Shown piece after piece: positions 47,779-56,288 of a stretch of DNA of 64,000 bases. The stretch is from contig CAVRVO010000001.1 in NCBI GenBank assembly GCA_963724625.1, forward strand, positions 248,001 to 312,000, read 5' to 3'. Numbering within the stretch: position 1 is the stretch's first letter; the number at the start of each line of letters is the position of its first letter. Under the pieces are notes generated by a model. The model saw nothing but the letters and a program-made list of their open reading frames with translations, had not been told where the DNA came from and ran no database searches. The position numbers were made by a program, and so were the translations under genes. The DNA is from DATBVX01 sp963724625. Lineage in GTDB: Bacteria; Pseudomonadota; Gammaproteobacteria; Steroidobacterales; Steroidobacteraceae.

Positions 47779-48375
47779 CTACTCGAGCAGCACGGCCTTC
47801 TGAAGCACAATCGGCTTCAGTGGCGCGTTCTCCTTGAACGGACCGACTGCGCCGGTTGGGGAGTTGCCGATCCGATCGACGACTTCCATGCCTTCCACCA
47901 CTTCACCGAAGACGGCATAACCCCAGCGCGTCGGCAATGGATTGAGATCCGGGTTGTCCGCCAGATCTATGAAGAACTGGCAGGTGCCGCTGTGCGGGCT
48001 CTCGGTGCGTGCCAGGCCGACTGCGCCGCGCCGATTCTGCAGGCCATTGCCCGCTTCATTGAAGACGTTCCCGTGGACGGGCTTCAGCTGGTAGTTGGCA
48101 TCGTAGCCCCCGGTCTGCACCAGGAAGTTGGCAATCACTCGATGAAACAACACGCCCTCATATTGTCCTTCGCGTACGTAGCGCAGAAAGTTCTCGACGG
48201 TGATCGGGGCGCGCACCGGGTCGAGCCGGATTACGAAGTTGCCCATCGAGGTTTCAATGCGCACTCGGGTCGGTTGAGCTGTTGCGGGTGTGGCGGCGGG
48301 CGCCGGTTCGGCAGGTTCCTCGCTGATCGCAGTCATGGAAAACAGGAGAAGAAGAGGCGCAACGAGATGCTTCAT
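47779..48375 (-). CDS. Periplasmic peptidyl-prolyl cis-trans isomerase (cyclophilin type)
   Basis: About 198 residues. A signal peptide (MKHLVAPLLLLFSMTAIS) and a short Pro/Ala linker precede a cyclophilin domain of PpiA/PpiB type: FHRVIANFLVQTGG, with FHRVI catalytic Arg, then GTCQFFIDLADN. ATG 48375 is used; the frame extends upstream without homology. It is 6 bases from lpxH on the same strand, a common pairing. Confidence 0.9.
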   Translation of the reverse strand: MKHLVAPLLLLFSMTAISEEPAEPAPAATPATAQPTRVRIETSMGNFVIRLDPVRAPITVENFLRYVREGQYEGVLFHRVIANFLVQTGGYDANYQLKPVHGNVFNEAGNGLQNRRGAVGLARTESPHSGTCQFFIDLADNPDLNPLPTRWGYAVFGEVVEGMEVVDRIGNSPTGAVGPFKENAPLKPIVLQKAVLLE

Positions 48376-48434
48376 GGGCGAGTCCGGACCAGTAAGGGCG
48401 CCAAGTGTAACCGATTCCCTTACCATAGCCGGCC

Positions 48435-49848
48435 ATGACGCGACTCGCGGTCACACGTTTTGCGCCCAGCCCCACCGGGTCTTTGCATCTCGGTAATGCA
48501 CGTGCGGCGCTTTTCAACTTCCTGCTGGCGCGACGGCTCGAGGGACAGTTCCTGCTGCGCATCGAGGACACAGATCTCGAGCGCAGCGCAGAGAAGTACC
48601 TGGCTCGAGCTGATCGATGACCTTCACTGGTTGGGTCTGGGCTGGGATGCGGGTCCGGATATCGGCGGAGCCGACGAGCCGTATCGTCAGGCACAGCGCA
48701 ATGCCATCTATTCGGAATACTTCGCGCGTCTGGCAACGTCGGGCCTGGTGTATCCGTGCTACTGCACGCCACTCGAACTCGAGGTGTCGCGCCGAGCACA
48801 GCTCGCTGCCGGGAGGCCGCCGAGGTATGCGGGCACCTGCCGGGAGCTTTCTGCCGTCGAGCGGGATGCGAAGCGCGCAGACGGGCTCAAACCCAGCCTT
48901 CGATTTCGGATTCCACAGGGCAGGAGCGTCGAGTTTCACGATTTCGTGCGCGGACCGCAGCGCTTTGCCAGTGACGACATCGGAGATTTCATCGTTCGTC
49001 GTGCGGATGGCAACGCGGCGTTCTTCTTTTGCAATGCGCTGGATGATGCCCTGATGAAGGTTACGCACGTATTGCGCGGTGACGACCATCTCACCAATAC
49101 GCCGCGCCAGATCCTGTTGCTCGAGGCGCTGGGTCTCGGCATTCCGCAGTACGGGCACGTGGCGCTCCTGACCGGGATGGACGGCGCACCGCTGTCGAAG
49201 CGCCACGGCAGCGTGAGCGTGCGCGAGTTTCGCGAGCGCGGATTCTTGCCTCAGGCCATCAACAATCATCTGTTCCGGCTTGGTCATACATCGGACCAGG
49301 AAGGATGGCTCAGCCTCGATGAGATGCCGACACACTTTCGGCTCGATCACCTCGGCAGAGCACCCGCACGATTCGATGAGTCGCAGCTGATTCATTGGCA
49401 GAAGGAAGCATTGTCGAGGGCGCCGATCGAGCAGCTGATGAGCTGGCTCAAGCCCACGATTGGCGCGAGCATCGATGCCAAGCATGTAGAGGAGTTCGTG
49501 GAGCTGGTGCGCCACAACGTCGTTCTGCCGGAGGACGCCTTGCCGTGGATCAGCATCGTCTACGGCGAGCTGCCACCGCTCAGCGACTCGGACCGGCGCG
49601 TCGTGAGCGATGCCGGCGCCTCATTTTTCAGCGCGGCGGTGAGCGCGCTCGATCAGCACGGGCCGGATCTGAAAGCGCTGGGTGCAACCCTCAAGGCGGC
49701 CACCGGACGTAAGGGCCCGGAGTTGTACATGCCATTGCGAGTGGCGTTGACCGGTCGCTTGCATGGGCCGGAACTGGCGCCTCTGCTGAAGGCGTTGCCG
49801 GTGAGTACCGCGCGCCGACGGCTCGAAACGTGGTCCAAGGCGCACTGA
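48435..49848 (+). CDS. gltX: Glutamyl-tRNA synthetase (frameshifted as sequenced)
   Basis: About 470 residues of a class I synthetase. The first frame gives MTRLAVTRFAPSPTGSLHLGNAR (HIGH-type site in APSPTGSLHLGNAR) to RIEDTDLERSAEK; the second resumes at WLELIDDLHWLGLGWD and runs to the C-terminus with the KMSKS-type loop PLSKRHGS. One extra base near 48597-48600 explains the break. Zn-binding-like Cys appear in YPCYCTP. It is divergent from the PPIase and 2 bases before cysS. Confidence 0.88.
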
Positions 49849-49849
49849 C

Positions 49850-51281
49850 ATGCACGCTCTCAGGATCCACAACTCGTTGACCGGCGCCAAAGAGGAATTC
49901 GTGCCGTTGCAGCCCGGGCGCATTGGCATTTACGTCTGCGGCATCACCGTCTACGACTACTGCCACATCGGCCACGGACGCATGCTCGTGGTGTTCGATA
50001 TGGTGGTGCGCTATCTTGCGCTCGCTCGGTTACGCAGGTGACCTACGTCCGCAACATCACCGACATCGACGACAAGATCATCCGGCGGGCCGCAGAGAAC
50101 AATGAGCCGATCGATGCACTGACGGCACGATTCATCGACGCGATGGACGAGGACTGCGCGTCGCTCGGCATGCTGAGGCCGGATCATGAGCCACGGGCGA
50201 CCCAGTATCTGCCGGCGATCATCAGCATGGTCGAGCAGCTGGTCGAAAAGGGCTATGCGTACGTCGCTGACGATGGTGACGTGCTCTATTCCGTGAGCAG
50301 CTTTCCGGGTTACGGGAAGCTTTCCGGCAAGCAGCTCAAGGATCTGCGCGCCGGCGCGCGTGTCGAAATCGACGCAGCGAAGCGCGATCCGCTCGACTTC
50401 GTGCTGTGGAAGGCGGCAAAACCAGGCGAGCCTTGGTGGGATTCGCCCTGGGGCCGGGGACGTCCCGGGCTGGCACATCGAGTGCTCAGCCATGTCGACG
50501 CAGGTGCTCGGGAAGTCACTTCGACCTTCATGGCGGCGGGGTCGATCTCAAGTTTCCGCATCACGAGAACGAGATCGCACAATCCTGCGCGGCGCTCGAC
50601 ACGACGTTCGTGAACCTGTGGATGCACAACGGCTTTCGTGCGCATCGACGACGAGAAGATGTCGAAGTCACTCGACAACTTCTTCACCATCCGCGACGTG
50701 CGTCAAAGTCCATCACCCGGAAGTGGTGCGCTATTTCCTGCTGGCGACGCATTACCGTGCGCCGATCAATTACAGCGAGGAGAACCTGCAGCAGGCAAAG
50801 GCGGCTCTCGATCGGCTCTATACCGCGCTGCGGGGTGTTGAGCCGAGTCAGCCGCCGTTACTGACGAGGCTCTGGAGCGGTTCCGGGCGGCGATGAGCGA
50901 CGATTTCAATACGCCTGAAGCCTTTGCGGTCCTGCAGTCGACTCGCCGCGAATCTGAATAACGCGAAGGCGGAAGGTCGAGAGTCAGACGCACGGACGTT
51001 CGCCGGCGCAGCTGCAAGGCAGCTGGTGAACATTCTGGGCCTGCTGCGCAGTGAACCGGAGCAATGGTTCAAGAGTCCGGCGATCGCTGGATCACAGCGG
51101 AACCGGCAATGAACATTCGGACGCAGAGATCGATACCAGTTGCTGGCGAGGCATCGACGCAACGCGGCGCGCGCGACGCACGAAGGACTTGAAGGAATCG
51201 GATCGAATTCGCGACCTCCTGTCTGGCGCGGGAATCGTGCTCGAAGATGGGCCAAAGGGCACAACCTGGCGAAGAAAGTAG
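49850..51281 (+). pseudogene. cysS: Cysteinyl-tRNA synthetase, broken into many frames as sequenced
   Basis: Homology to CysS is continuous but moves through all three frames: MHALRIHNSLTGAKEEF, YVCGITVYDYCHIGHGR (HIGH), RSLGYA, VTYVRNITDIDDKII, PGWHIECSAM, HFDLHGGGVDLKFPHHENE, VRIDDEKMSKSLDNFFTIRD (KMSKS), KVHHPEVVRYFL, MSDDFNTPEAFAVLQS, LAANLNNAK, and a C-terminal KESDRIRDLLSGAGIVLEDG. About nine single-base changes are needed, nearly all extra bases. All key residues survive, so this is more likely bad sequence than a decayed gene. CysS is essential, so an intact gene is expected in the real genome. Confidence 0.85.
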
Positions 51282-51302
51282 AGGGGAGGGGCGACCGGCG
51301 AA

Positions 51303-51331
51303 TTGACCCTCCAGAGGGCCGTCCGTATGAT
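51303..51331 (+). promoter_or_regulatory. Sigma-70 promoter of the tRNA-Pro-Arg-His cluster
   Basis: TTGACC (51303-51308) and TATGAT (51326-51331) with a 17-bp spacer, ending 30 bp before tRNA-Pro. Confidence 0.6.
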
Positions 51332-51361
51332 TCGGCCCCCCGTGCAGGGCAGTAGATCGAT

Positions 51362-51438
<77 letters not shown>

Positions 51439-51495
51439 TCTCTACCCGGCCGCGTGGACGCATCTGGATGCGGCGGCTATTGTGCGATCGGCTGC

Positions 51496-51572
51496 GCGCC
51501 CGTAGCTCAGCTGGATAGAGCATCGGCCTTCTAAGCCGAGGGTCGCAGGTTCGAGTCCTGCCGGGCGCACCA
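51496..51572 (+). tRNA. tRNA-Arg (anticodon TCT)
   Basis: A 77-nt cloverleaf with acceptor GCGCCCG / CGGGCGC, anticodon loop CCTTCTAAG giving TCT, T loop GGTTCGAGTCC, encoded CCA. Confidence 0.96.
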
Positions 51573-51579
51573 GGACAAT

Positions 51580-51656
51580 GGTGGACGTAGCTCAGTTGGT
51601 AGAGCCCCGGATTGTGATTCCGGCCGTCGTGGGTTCGAGTCCCATCGTCCACCCCA
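51580..51656 (+). tRNA. tRNA-His (anticodon GTG)
   Basis: Acceptor GTGGACG / CGTCCAC preceded by an encoded G at position -1 (51580) facing C73 (51653), the tRNA-His identity pair. The anticodon loop ATTGTGATT gives GTG. CCA at 51654-51656. It starts 8 bp after tRNA-Arg. Confidence 0.96.
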
Positions 51657-51678
51657 TCTTCCGCTGACGACTCTCACG

Positions 51679-51703
51679 ATCGGTTCCGGAAATCGGAACC
51701 GAT
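51679..51703 (+). terminator. Stem-loop after the tRNA cluster
   Basis: A 10-bp perfect stem (ATCGGTTCCG / CGGAACCGAT) with a GAAAT loop, 23 bp after tRNA-His. There is no T run; a second palindrome (51706-51719) follows at once. Confidence 0.5.
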
Positions 51704-51753
51704 GTGACGAGCGCTCGTCCAACAGAAGACGACTCTCACCGGATTACGCAGCG

Positions 51754-53262
51754 ATGACTACTCCGAGCAAGGGAATGCTCGACCTGCAGCGCCTTCGGAC
51801 ACGGCGCTTCCTGATCATTGCCGCGATTGTCACGGCCATTTGCATTTCGTTCATCGCGATCTCACGTCACGCATTTCTCCTGCGTCATCACAAGGATCTG
51901 GTCGAGAAGCGTCTGTCACGCCTGCTCGGATTCGCCGTCGTGGTCGACGGTCCGATCGCGCTGCGAGTTCTACCTTGGCCGTGGGTCGACCTGAAGGACG
52001 TCCATGTGCGTACGGCCGATGGTGACTCGAAATTGGAGGCACTCAATGCGAAGGAGGTGAGCGTACGGCTCGACTTGGTGCCTTTGCTCTCCGGCAAGTG
52101 GTCGATTCGTCGGCTCAAAGTGACGGACGCGGAGCTCTGCGTGTCGTTGCGGCGAGACTCGCCGTGTGATTGGCGTCGTGCGCTTGAGGCCATTGATGAG
52201 GTGCCGACCCTGGACCAGGTTACGGTTCGACGACTGAAGGTCTCGTGTCGCGGCGGCTTCTGCGGAAAGACACTTGTTCAGAAGGTTGGACTGATTACCG
52301 CGAGCCTCCCCGCACATGGAGCGACGAAGGTCTCGATATACGCGGAGAACAGTCGCGAACCACTGGCTGAACTTTCAGGTGGCACATGGAGCGATTTCCG
52401 CGCAAATCGCCCATGGCGTACCAAAGCCACCCTGCAGTTGAAGGGCATGCACTTGACGATGGCAGGCACCATTCGTGAGCCAAGGAAATTGCGCGGCGCG
52501 GACCTCAACGTGGATGGCCGGGCGCAGCTGGGTCGCTGGCACGGTGTCTCGCTGGGGGAGCCACGTATTCGCGGACACCTGGTGGAGGGCAAGGACGGCT
52601 ACCAACTCGACGTCGACCGCAGCGAGTGGGGTACGGGGAAAATAATTGGCAGGGTGAAAGCCGAGCGAAGCAACGATGGACCGCAGATCGATGGAACCGT
52701 GGCGGTGAAGGGCATGGATCTCGATCCCTGGATGGATAAGCCAACGGAAGGGCAGGCCTCCGGGGGCTATGGCGATGCCACCGCAACGTTTACTACGAAT
52801 GGGAATACCGTCGATGAGTGGCTTGATCACCTGCAGGGCTCGGTGCGCTTCGATGCGGGGCCCGCCGAGTTGCCGATCGATCAGGTGGAACGCTGGTCGA
52901 AGGGGCTGCTGAAGTTTGTATTCTCGCTGCCGGCCGAAGGTGCGATGACTCACATTCACTGCATGGGCGGGCAATTCAATCTGCGTGACGGGCGCGCGAG
53001 TACTAGCGACCTGAGAATCGACACGGAGACGACGCGAATGCGCGGTATGGGTTCTCTGTACTTGCCCAAGGGAGAGATGGACCTGCTCATCAAACCGACT
53101 CTCAAGCACGGGCCGCTCAAGGACGCGCCGCTGATACAGGTCTCCGGCGACATTGAGCAACCAGTGGCGCGTCTCGCGGGCGAAGAAGCCAAGACCGAGT
53201 CAAAGGTTGTCTTCGCACAACTACCGGACAAGCCCGCAGATGCCGAAAACCCCTGCCGCTGA
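51754..53262 (+). CDS. AsmA family protein
   Basis: A 502-residue envelope protein of the AsmA/YhdP type. A short basic N-terminus and one membrane helix (RFLIIAAIVTAICISFIAI) come first. The periplasmic part begins with the AsmA N-terminal motif (LSRLLGFAVVVDGPIALRVLPWPWVDLKDV, seen as LSRLLGFAVVVDGPI and LPWPWVDLKDVHV). The C-terminal AsmA domain (LPKGEMDLLIKPTLKHGPLKDAP region) is also seen. Large relatives form lipid-transfer bridges across the periplasm; this one is short. It stands alone between tRNA genes. Confidence 0.85.
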   Translation: MTTPSKGMLDLQRLRTRRFLIIAAIVTAICISFIAISRHAFLLRHHKDLVEKRLSRLLGFAVVVDGPIALRVLPWPWVDLKDVHVRTADGDSKLEALNAKEVSVRLDLVPLLSGKWSIRRLKVTDAELCVSLRRDSPCDWRRALEAIDEVPTLDQVTVRRLKVSCRGGFCGKTLVQKVGLITASLPAHGATKVSIYAENSREPLAELSGGTWSDFRANRPWRTKATLQLKGMHLTMAGTIREPRKLRGADLNVDGRAQLGRWHGVSLGEPRIRGHLVEGKDGYQLDVDRSEWGTGKIIGRVKAERSNDGPQIDGTVAVKGMDLDPWMDKPTEGQASGGYGDATATFTTNGNTVDEWLDHLQGSVRFDAGPAELPIDQVERWSKGLLKFVFSLPAEGAMTHIHCMGGQFNLRDGRASTSDLRIDTETTRMRGMGSLYLPKGEMDLLIKPTLKHGPLKDAPLIQVSGDIEQPVARLAGEEAKTESKVVFAQLPDKPADAENPCR

Positions 53263-53291
53263 AGGCGATCGGTGCGGCAAAAGCCGGGTGC

Positions 53292-53322
53292 TTGCACTCA
53301 CGCGGGCGTGTTCCGGTAGAAT
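53292..53322 (+). promoter_or_regulatory. Probable promoter of tRNA-Lys
   Basis: TTGCAC (53292-53297) and TAGAAT (53317-53322) with a long 19-bp spacer and a GCGCGCC discriminator; tRNA-Lys begins 30 bp on. Confidence 0.4.
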
Positions 53323-53352
53323 GCGCGCCCTCGCGATAGATCCCGCCGAGAC

Positions 53353-53428
53353 GGGCCATTAGCTCAATTGGTAGAGCAGCGGACTCTTAATCCGTTGGTT
53401 ATAGGTTCGAGTCCTATATGGCCCACCA
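53353..53428 (+). tRNA. tRNA-Lys (anticodon CTT)
   Basis: A 76-nt cloverleaf with acceptor GGGCCAT / ATGGCCC, anticodon loop ACTCTTAAT giving CTT, T loop GGTTCGAGTCC and encoded CCA. It is the probable attachment site of the element that follows: the integrase gene begins 193 bp downstream. Confidence 0.96.
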
Positions 53429-53620
53429 ACAAAAACAATAAGTTGGGCCATCATCACTCACTGAGACCCCCTCAAAGTTGCAGTTGGAGTTGCACTCTCT
53501 CGAAAATGGGATGCACTATTGCGTTTGCGTGCGAATGGTTACGCGAGAAATGGAGCGGCACCGGCCAGCGTAGAAGCGCCGACCGATGCCTGACCACCAC
53601 CAGCAATCGAGGTGCTGACA
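53429..53620. other. Presumed attachment-side region between tRNA-Lys and integrase
   Basis: 192 bp without a gene. Just after the tRNA an inverse copy of its acceptor end (GTTGGGCCAT, 53442-53451) could pair with it. At 53477-53494 the hexamers GTTGCA, GTTGGA, GTTGCA stand in tandem. These could be integrase arm-type sites; no second attachment site was found in the window. Confidence 0.4.
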
Positions 53621-54718
53621 ATGGCTACCAAAAAGTTTAGCGCGATCTACGAGAGGCAGAACGGCGACGGTACGAGCAGCTACTTGGCGATGGTGAGAAT
53701 CGCGCGCTTCCGTCCAGTATCGAAATCATTCAACGAAGCCGAATTTGGCAGCCGCAGGGAAGCGAAGCAGGCGGCGCACGACTGGAAGCAGCAGCTTGAG
53801 AAGACGCTGCGCGAGCAGCGCGCGCGCGGTGGCGTGCATCGCGACGTGGCGACGCTCACGCTGCGCGAGCTGATCGACCGGTACCTCCAAGATCCGAAAA
53901 CGCAAGCGCTCGCGACCTACGATGGCGTGCAGATGCAGCTCGCATGGTGGGTCAACAGGCTTGGCTCGGAGCGCGCGCTCGGGTGCGTGAGCCCGCTGCT
54001 GATCCTCGAAGGGCGGCGTGCGCTGCTCGATCAGGGACGCGGAGCAGCCACCGCGAATCGTTACCTCGCCGCGATGCGTTCCGTCGTGAACTGGGCGCGA
54101 GCGTGCGGTTTACTGCCGCCGAGCGTGGTGTGGCCGCCGCGCATGCTGCTCACAGAGCCCAAGCACCGCGAGCGATTTCTGAGCGATGACGAACTCGCGA
54201 GTGTGCTGAAGGCAGCGCGTGCGCATTCGCCGCTCATGCATGCGGCCGTGATGTTTGCGGTTGGTGTTGGTTGCAGACAAGGCGAACAATTGCGCACGCG
54301 ATGGGGCGACATCGACAGTGGTAACGGAACCGTCGCAGTTCACGTGTCGAAGACGCAAACATCGCGGCGCGCGCATCTGCCGCTAGCCGTGATCGAAGCG
54401 CTCGATGAACTGCGTAACGGCGTCGCGATGATGCCGAAGCGGTTCGTGTTCGCGCATGACGATGGCTCGGCGCTGAACAACTTCGAGCTGATCTACCGGT
54501 GGCGGCGCGTGCGCAAGGCGGCAGGACTGCCGACGCTGCGCTGGCACGACCTGCGACACGCGAGCGCCAGCTTCTTGATTCAGGGCGGCTCGACGCTCGC
54601 CGAAGTGGCGGCGCAGTTGGGCCACAAGTCGATCGTGACATCGAAGCGCTACGCGCACCTCGTGCCCGGCGCGAAGCCCACCGGAGCCGACAAGCTCAAC
54701 GAAAAGCTTCGCGGTTGA
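53621..54718 (+). CDS. Tyrosine-type site-specific integrase
   Basis: A 365-residue phage-integrase family recombinase. The catalytic set is complete: Arg219 (GCRQGEQ), His309 and Arg312 (HDLRHASASF), His335 (LGHKS) and Tyr344 (TSKRYAHL). An N-terminal SAM-like DNA-binding domain spans about residues 75-165. ATG 53621 is used, 7 bases after AGGTG; a GTG 9 bases upstream is possible. Its position just after tRNA-Lys, reading away from it, marks the start of an integrated element. Confidence 0.92.
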   Translation: MATKKFSAIYERQNGDGTSSYLAMVRIARFRPVSKSFNEAEFGSRREAKQAAHDWKQQLEKTLREQRARGGVHRDVATLTLRELIDRYLQDPKTQALATYDGVQMQLAWWVNRLGSERALGCVSPLLILEGRRALLDQGRGAATANRYLAAMRSVVNWARACGLLPPSVVWPPRMLLTEPKHRERFLSDDELASVLKAARAHSPLMHAAVMFAVGVGCRQGEQLRTRWGDIDSGNGTVAVHVSKTQTSRRAHLPLAVIEALDELRNGVAMMPKRFVFAHDDGSALNNFELIYRWRRVRKAAGLPTLRWHDLRHASASFLIQGGSTLAEVAAQLGHKSIVTSKRYAHLVPGAKPTGADKLNEKLRG

Positions 54719-54723
54719 CGACT

Positions 54724-55242
54724 GTGGGGAACAAGAACGCGGCGCCGCTCGTCGAGTTTCTCACGCTGCCTGACCGCGTTCGCGGCGAACTGTGGCCGTG
54801 GATCGTTGCGGTCCACGCATTCGATCACGGTGACGCATCCTTGCTGGAAAAGTTGACGCGCACAAGGCCAGCGCCAGACGAAATGCGACCGGTACTCGCT
54901 GACATCATTGCTGGCGCAAGAAGGCCAGATCAGCGCTCGACCAGTCGTGAGAAGATCCCGGCGCGCGAGCGCCTACCGTATGCCGCTTCCGTCTCATGCG
55001 TCATCGAACTGATCGATGTGATGAGATTCCGTGCGATCAACGACCCGTCCGATGGATTGAAGCCGGGCATCACGAGCATTGCGGCACGCAAGGGAGTTGA
55101 GCCGCTGCAAGTCTCCGACTGGCTGATCGAGGAACGCAGGCAAGTGATCGCAGAGGCGGCTAGGGACTGTAGTGTCAGCGAGGCAACGATCCGGAACCTG
55201 CTGCGTGAATTCCGTGCCGCAGTGAAAGAATGGCTCGTGTAA
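54724..55242 (+). CDS. Unknown protein with C-terminal helix-turn-helix-like region
   Basis: About 172 residues from GTG 54724 (a TTG overlapping the integrase stop is another option). The tail EAARDCSVSEATIRNLLREFRAAVKEW looks like a helix-turn-helix (core CSVSEATIRNLLREF). The rest is helical and charged. No family is recognised. It directly follows the integrase, so an element-encoded regulator is plausible. Confidence 0.5.
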   Translation: MGNKNAAPLVEFLTLPDRVRGELWPWIVAVHAFDHGDASLLEKLTRTRPAPDEMRPVLADIIAGARRPDQRSTSREKIPARERLPYAASVSCVIELIDVMRFRAINDPSDGLKPGITSIAARKGVEPLQVSDWLIEERRQVIAEAARDCSVSEATIRNLLREFRAAVKEWLV

Positions 55243-55335
55243 CGTCGGGCGCCTCACGCTACACGGGCCGATTCGACGACCACCGACATAAACTCATAGG
55301 CTCGCGCGCAGTCAACTCGAAAGAGGCTGCGCTCG

Positions 55336-55647
55336 ATGCCCCGCAAACTCTCCAGCCGCACACGCATCGCGCCGACTGCGGCCGTCGGCTCTAATGTTCC
55401 GCATTCGTGGCCAGTGTCGTTATGGCCCACGAGCGTTCACCCTTGCGACCCACAGAAAGCCAAATGGCTGGTGCGCTCCCATGAGCGCGAGCTACTGCAA
55501 GCCGGTGCGCTCGCCAGAATTGGGCGGGAGCGCGTCATCTTCGGCACAGCCTATGTTCGATGGATGACGAAACAAGCGAAACGGGTCGTCGGCTTCGAAA
55601 TCGCACCGAATCGCCGCGCTGAAGCTGCTCCGGAGCCAGGGCCGTAA
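55336..55647 (+). CDS. Small hypothetical protein of the integrated element
   Basis: 103 residues. The stretch LVRSHERELLQAGALARIGRERVIF is compatible with an AlpA/excisionase-like winged helix (core part HERELLQAGALARIGRE). The ending VVGFEIAPN is conserved-looking. Its TAA overlaps the next ATG (TAATG). Function not assigned. Confidence 0.5.
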   Translation: MPRKLSSRTRIAPTAAVGSNVPHSWPVSLWPTSVHPCDPQKAKWLVRSHERELLQAGALARIGRERVIFGTAYVRWMTKQAKRVVGFEIAPNRRAEAAPEPGP

Positions 55648-55922
55648 TGCGCGCGCGAGGCGCCGCGCCGCGAGGTGGCTCTCGCGGGCACGGCAAGATC
55701 AAGGTCGGGAACGCCAATATCGTACTACTGCACCTGCCGTCGCGCACGCGCAGCTGTGCCAGCTGCGGTGAGCGGCTCGCAAAACACGCACCGCCACGCC
55801 ATCGCTACTGTCGGCAGTGCTGGAGCTACTCCATCGTCGCGCGAGTCGTGACCGAGCACGAGGCCGTGCAGGCCGAACTCGCGTTACGCAGTGGAGGGCC
55901 GGGCCGAAGGTGGAAACAGTGA
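55647..55922 (+). CDS. Small zinc-ribbon-like protein
   Basis: 91 residues with a CASC...CRQC arrangement (Cys-x2-Cys twice, 17 residues apart), typical of a zinc ribbon, and a basic N-terminus. It is translationally coupled to the gene before. Likely a nucleic-acid-binding accessory protein; this is an inference. Confidence 0.5.
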   Translation: MRARGAAPRGGSRGHGKIKVGNANIVLLHLPSRTRSCASCGERLAKHAPPRHRYCRQCWSYSIVARVVTEHEAVQAELALRSGGPGRRWKQ

Positions 55923-55939
55923 ACATTGAGGAGTGCTAA

Positions 55940-56281
55940 ATGGACTCCGTCTTCGTCGAACTGGTCGGCGCTGGTATCCACGCACCCTTCGATTGCCAGC
56001 TCTGCGGCGGCCACTGCGAGGGGCCAATCGTCTGCGAAGTTCTCGAAGGCTGGTACAAGGGCTTCGCGATCTGCACGCCGTGCCTAATGGAACGCGACTT
56101 CAACGCGAAGCTGCGCGCGCAAGCACGCGAAGCGGTGCGAGCGGGAAACTTGGCGAAGGCGCTCCGATTGTACCAACTGGTTGGCCGGTTGGTCGTGCCG
56201 AGTCACGAAGAATTCATCCACGCGAGCGAGCAATTGGCGGAGTTCCACGCGCTCGCGGCGAGCATCACAGCTGTACCATGA
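55940..56281 (+). CDS. Small cysteine-rich protein
   Basis: 113 residues. CQLCGGHC and CTPC segments in the N-terminal half suggest a metal-binding ribbon. The C-terminal half is helical with repeated Ala and Leu. It starts 17 bases after the previous zinc-ribbon gene and ends 7 bases before the ATPase gene. No family recognised. Confidence 0.5.
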   Translation: MDSVFVELVGAGIHAPFDCQLCGGHCEGPIVCEVLEGWYKGFAICTPCLMERDFNAKLRAQAREAVRAGNLAKALRLYQLVGRLVVPSHEEFIHASEQLAEFHALAASITAVP

Positions 56282-56288
56282 CCGGCAC

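Noticed and set aside
53368..53640. A 90-codon plus-strand frame crossing tRNA-Lys
   Set aside because: It reads through the tRNA and the att-like region and has no homology-like features.
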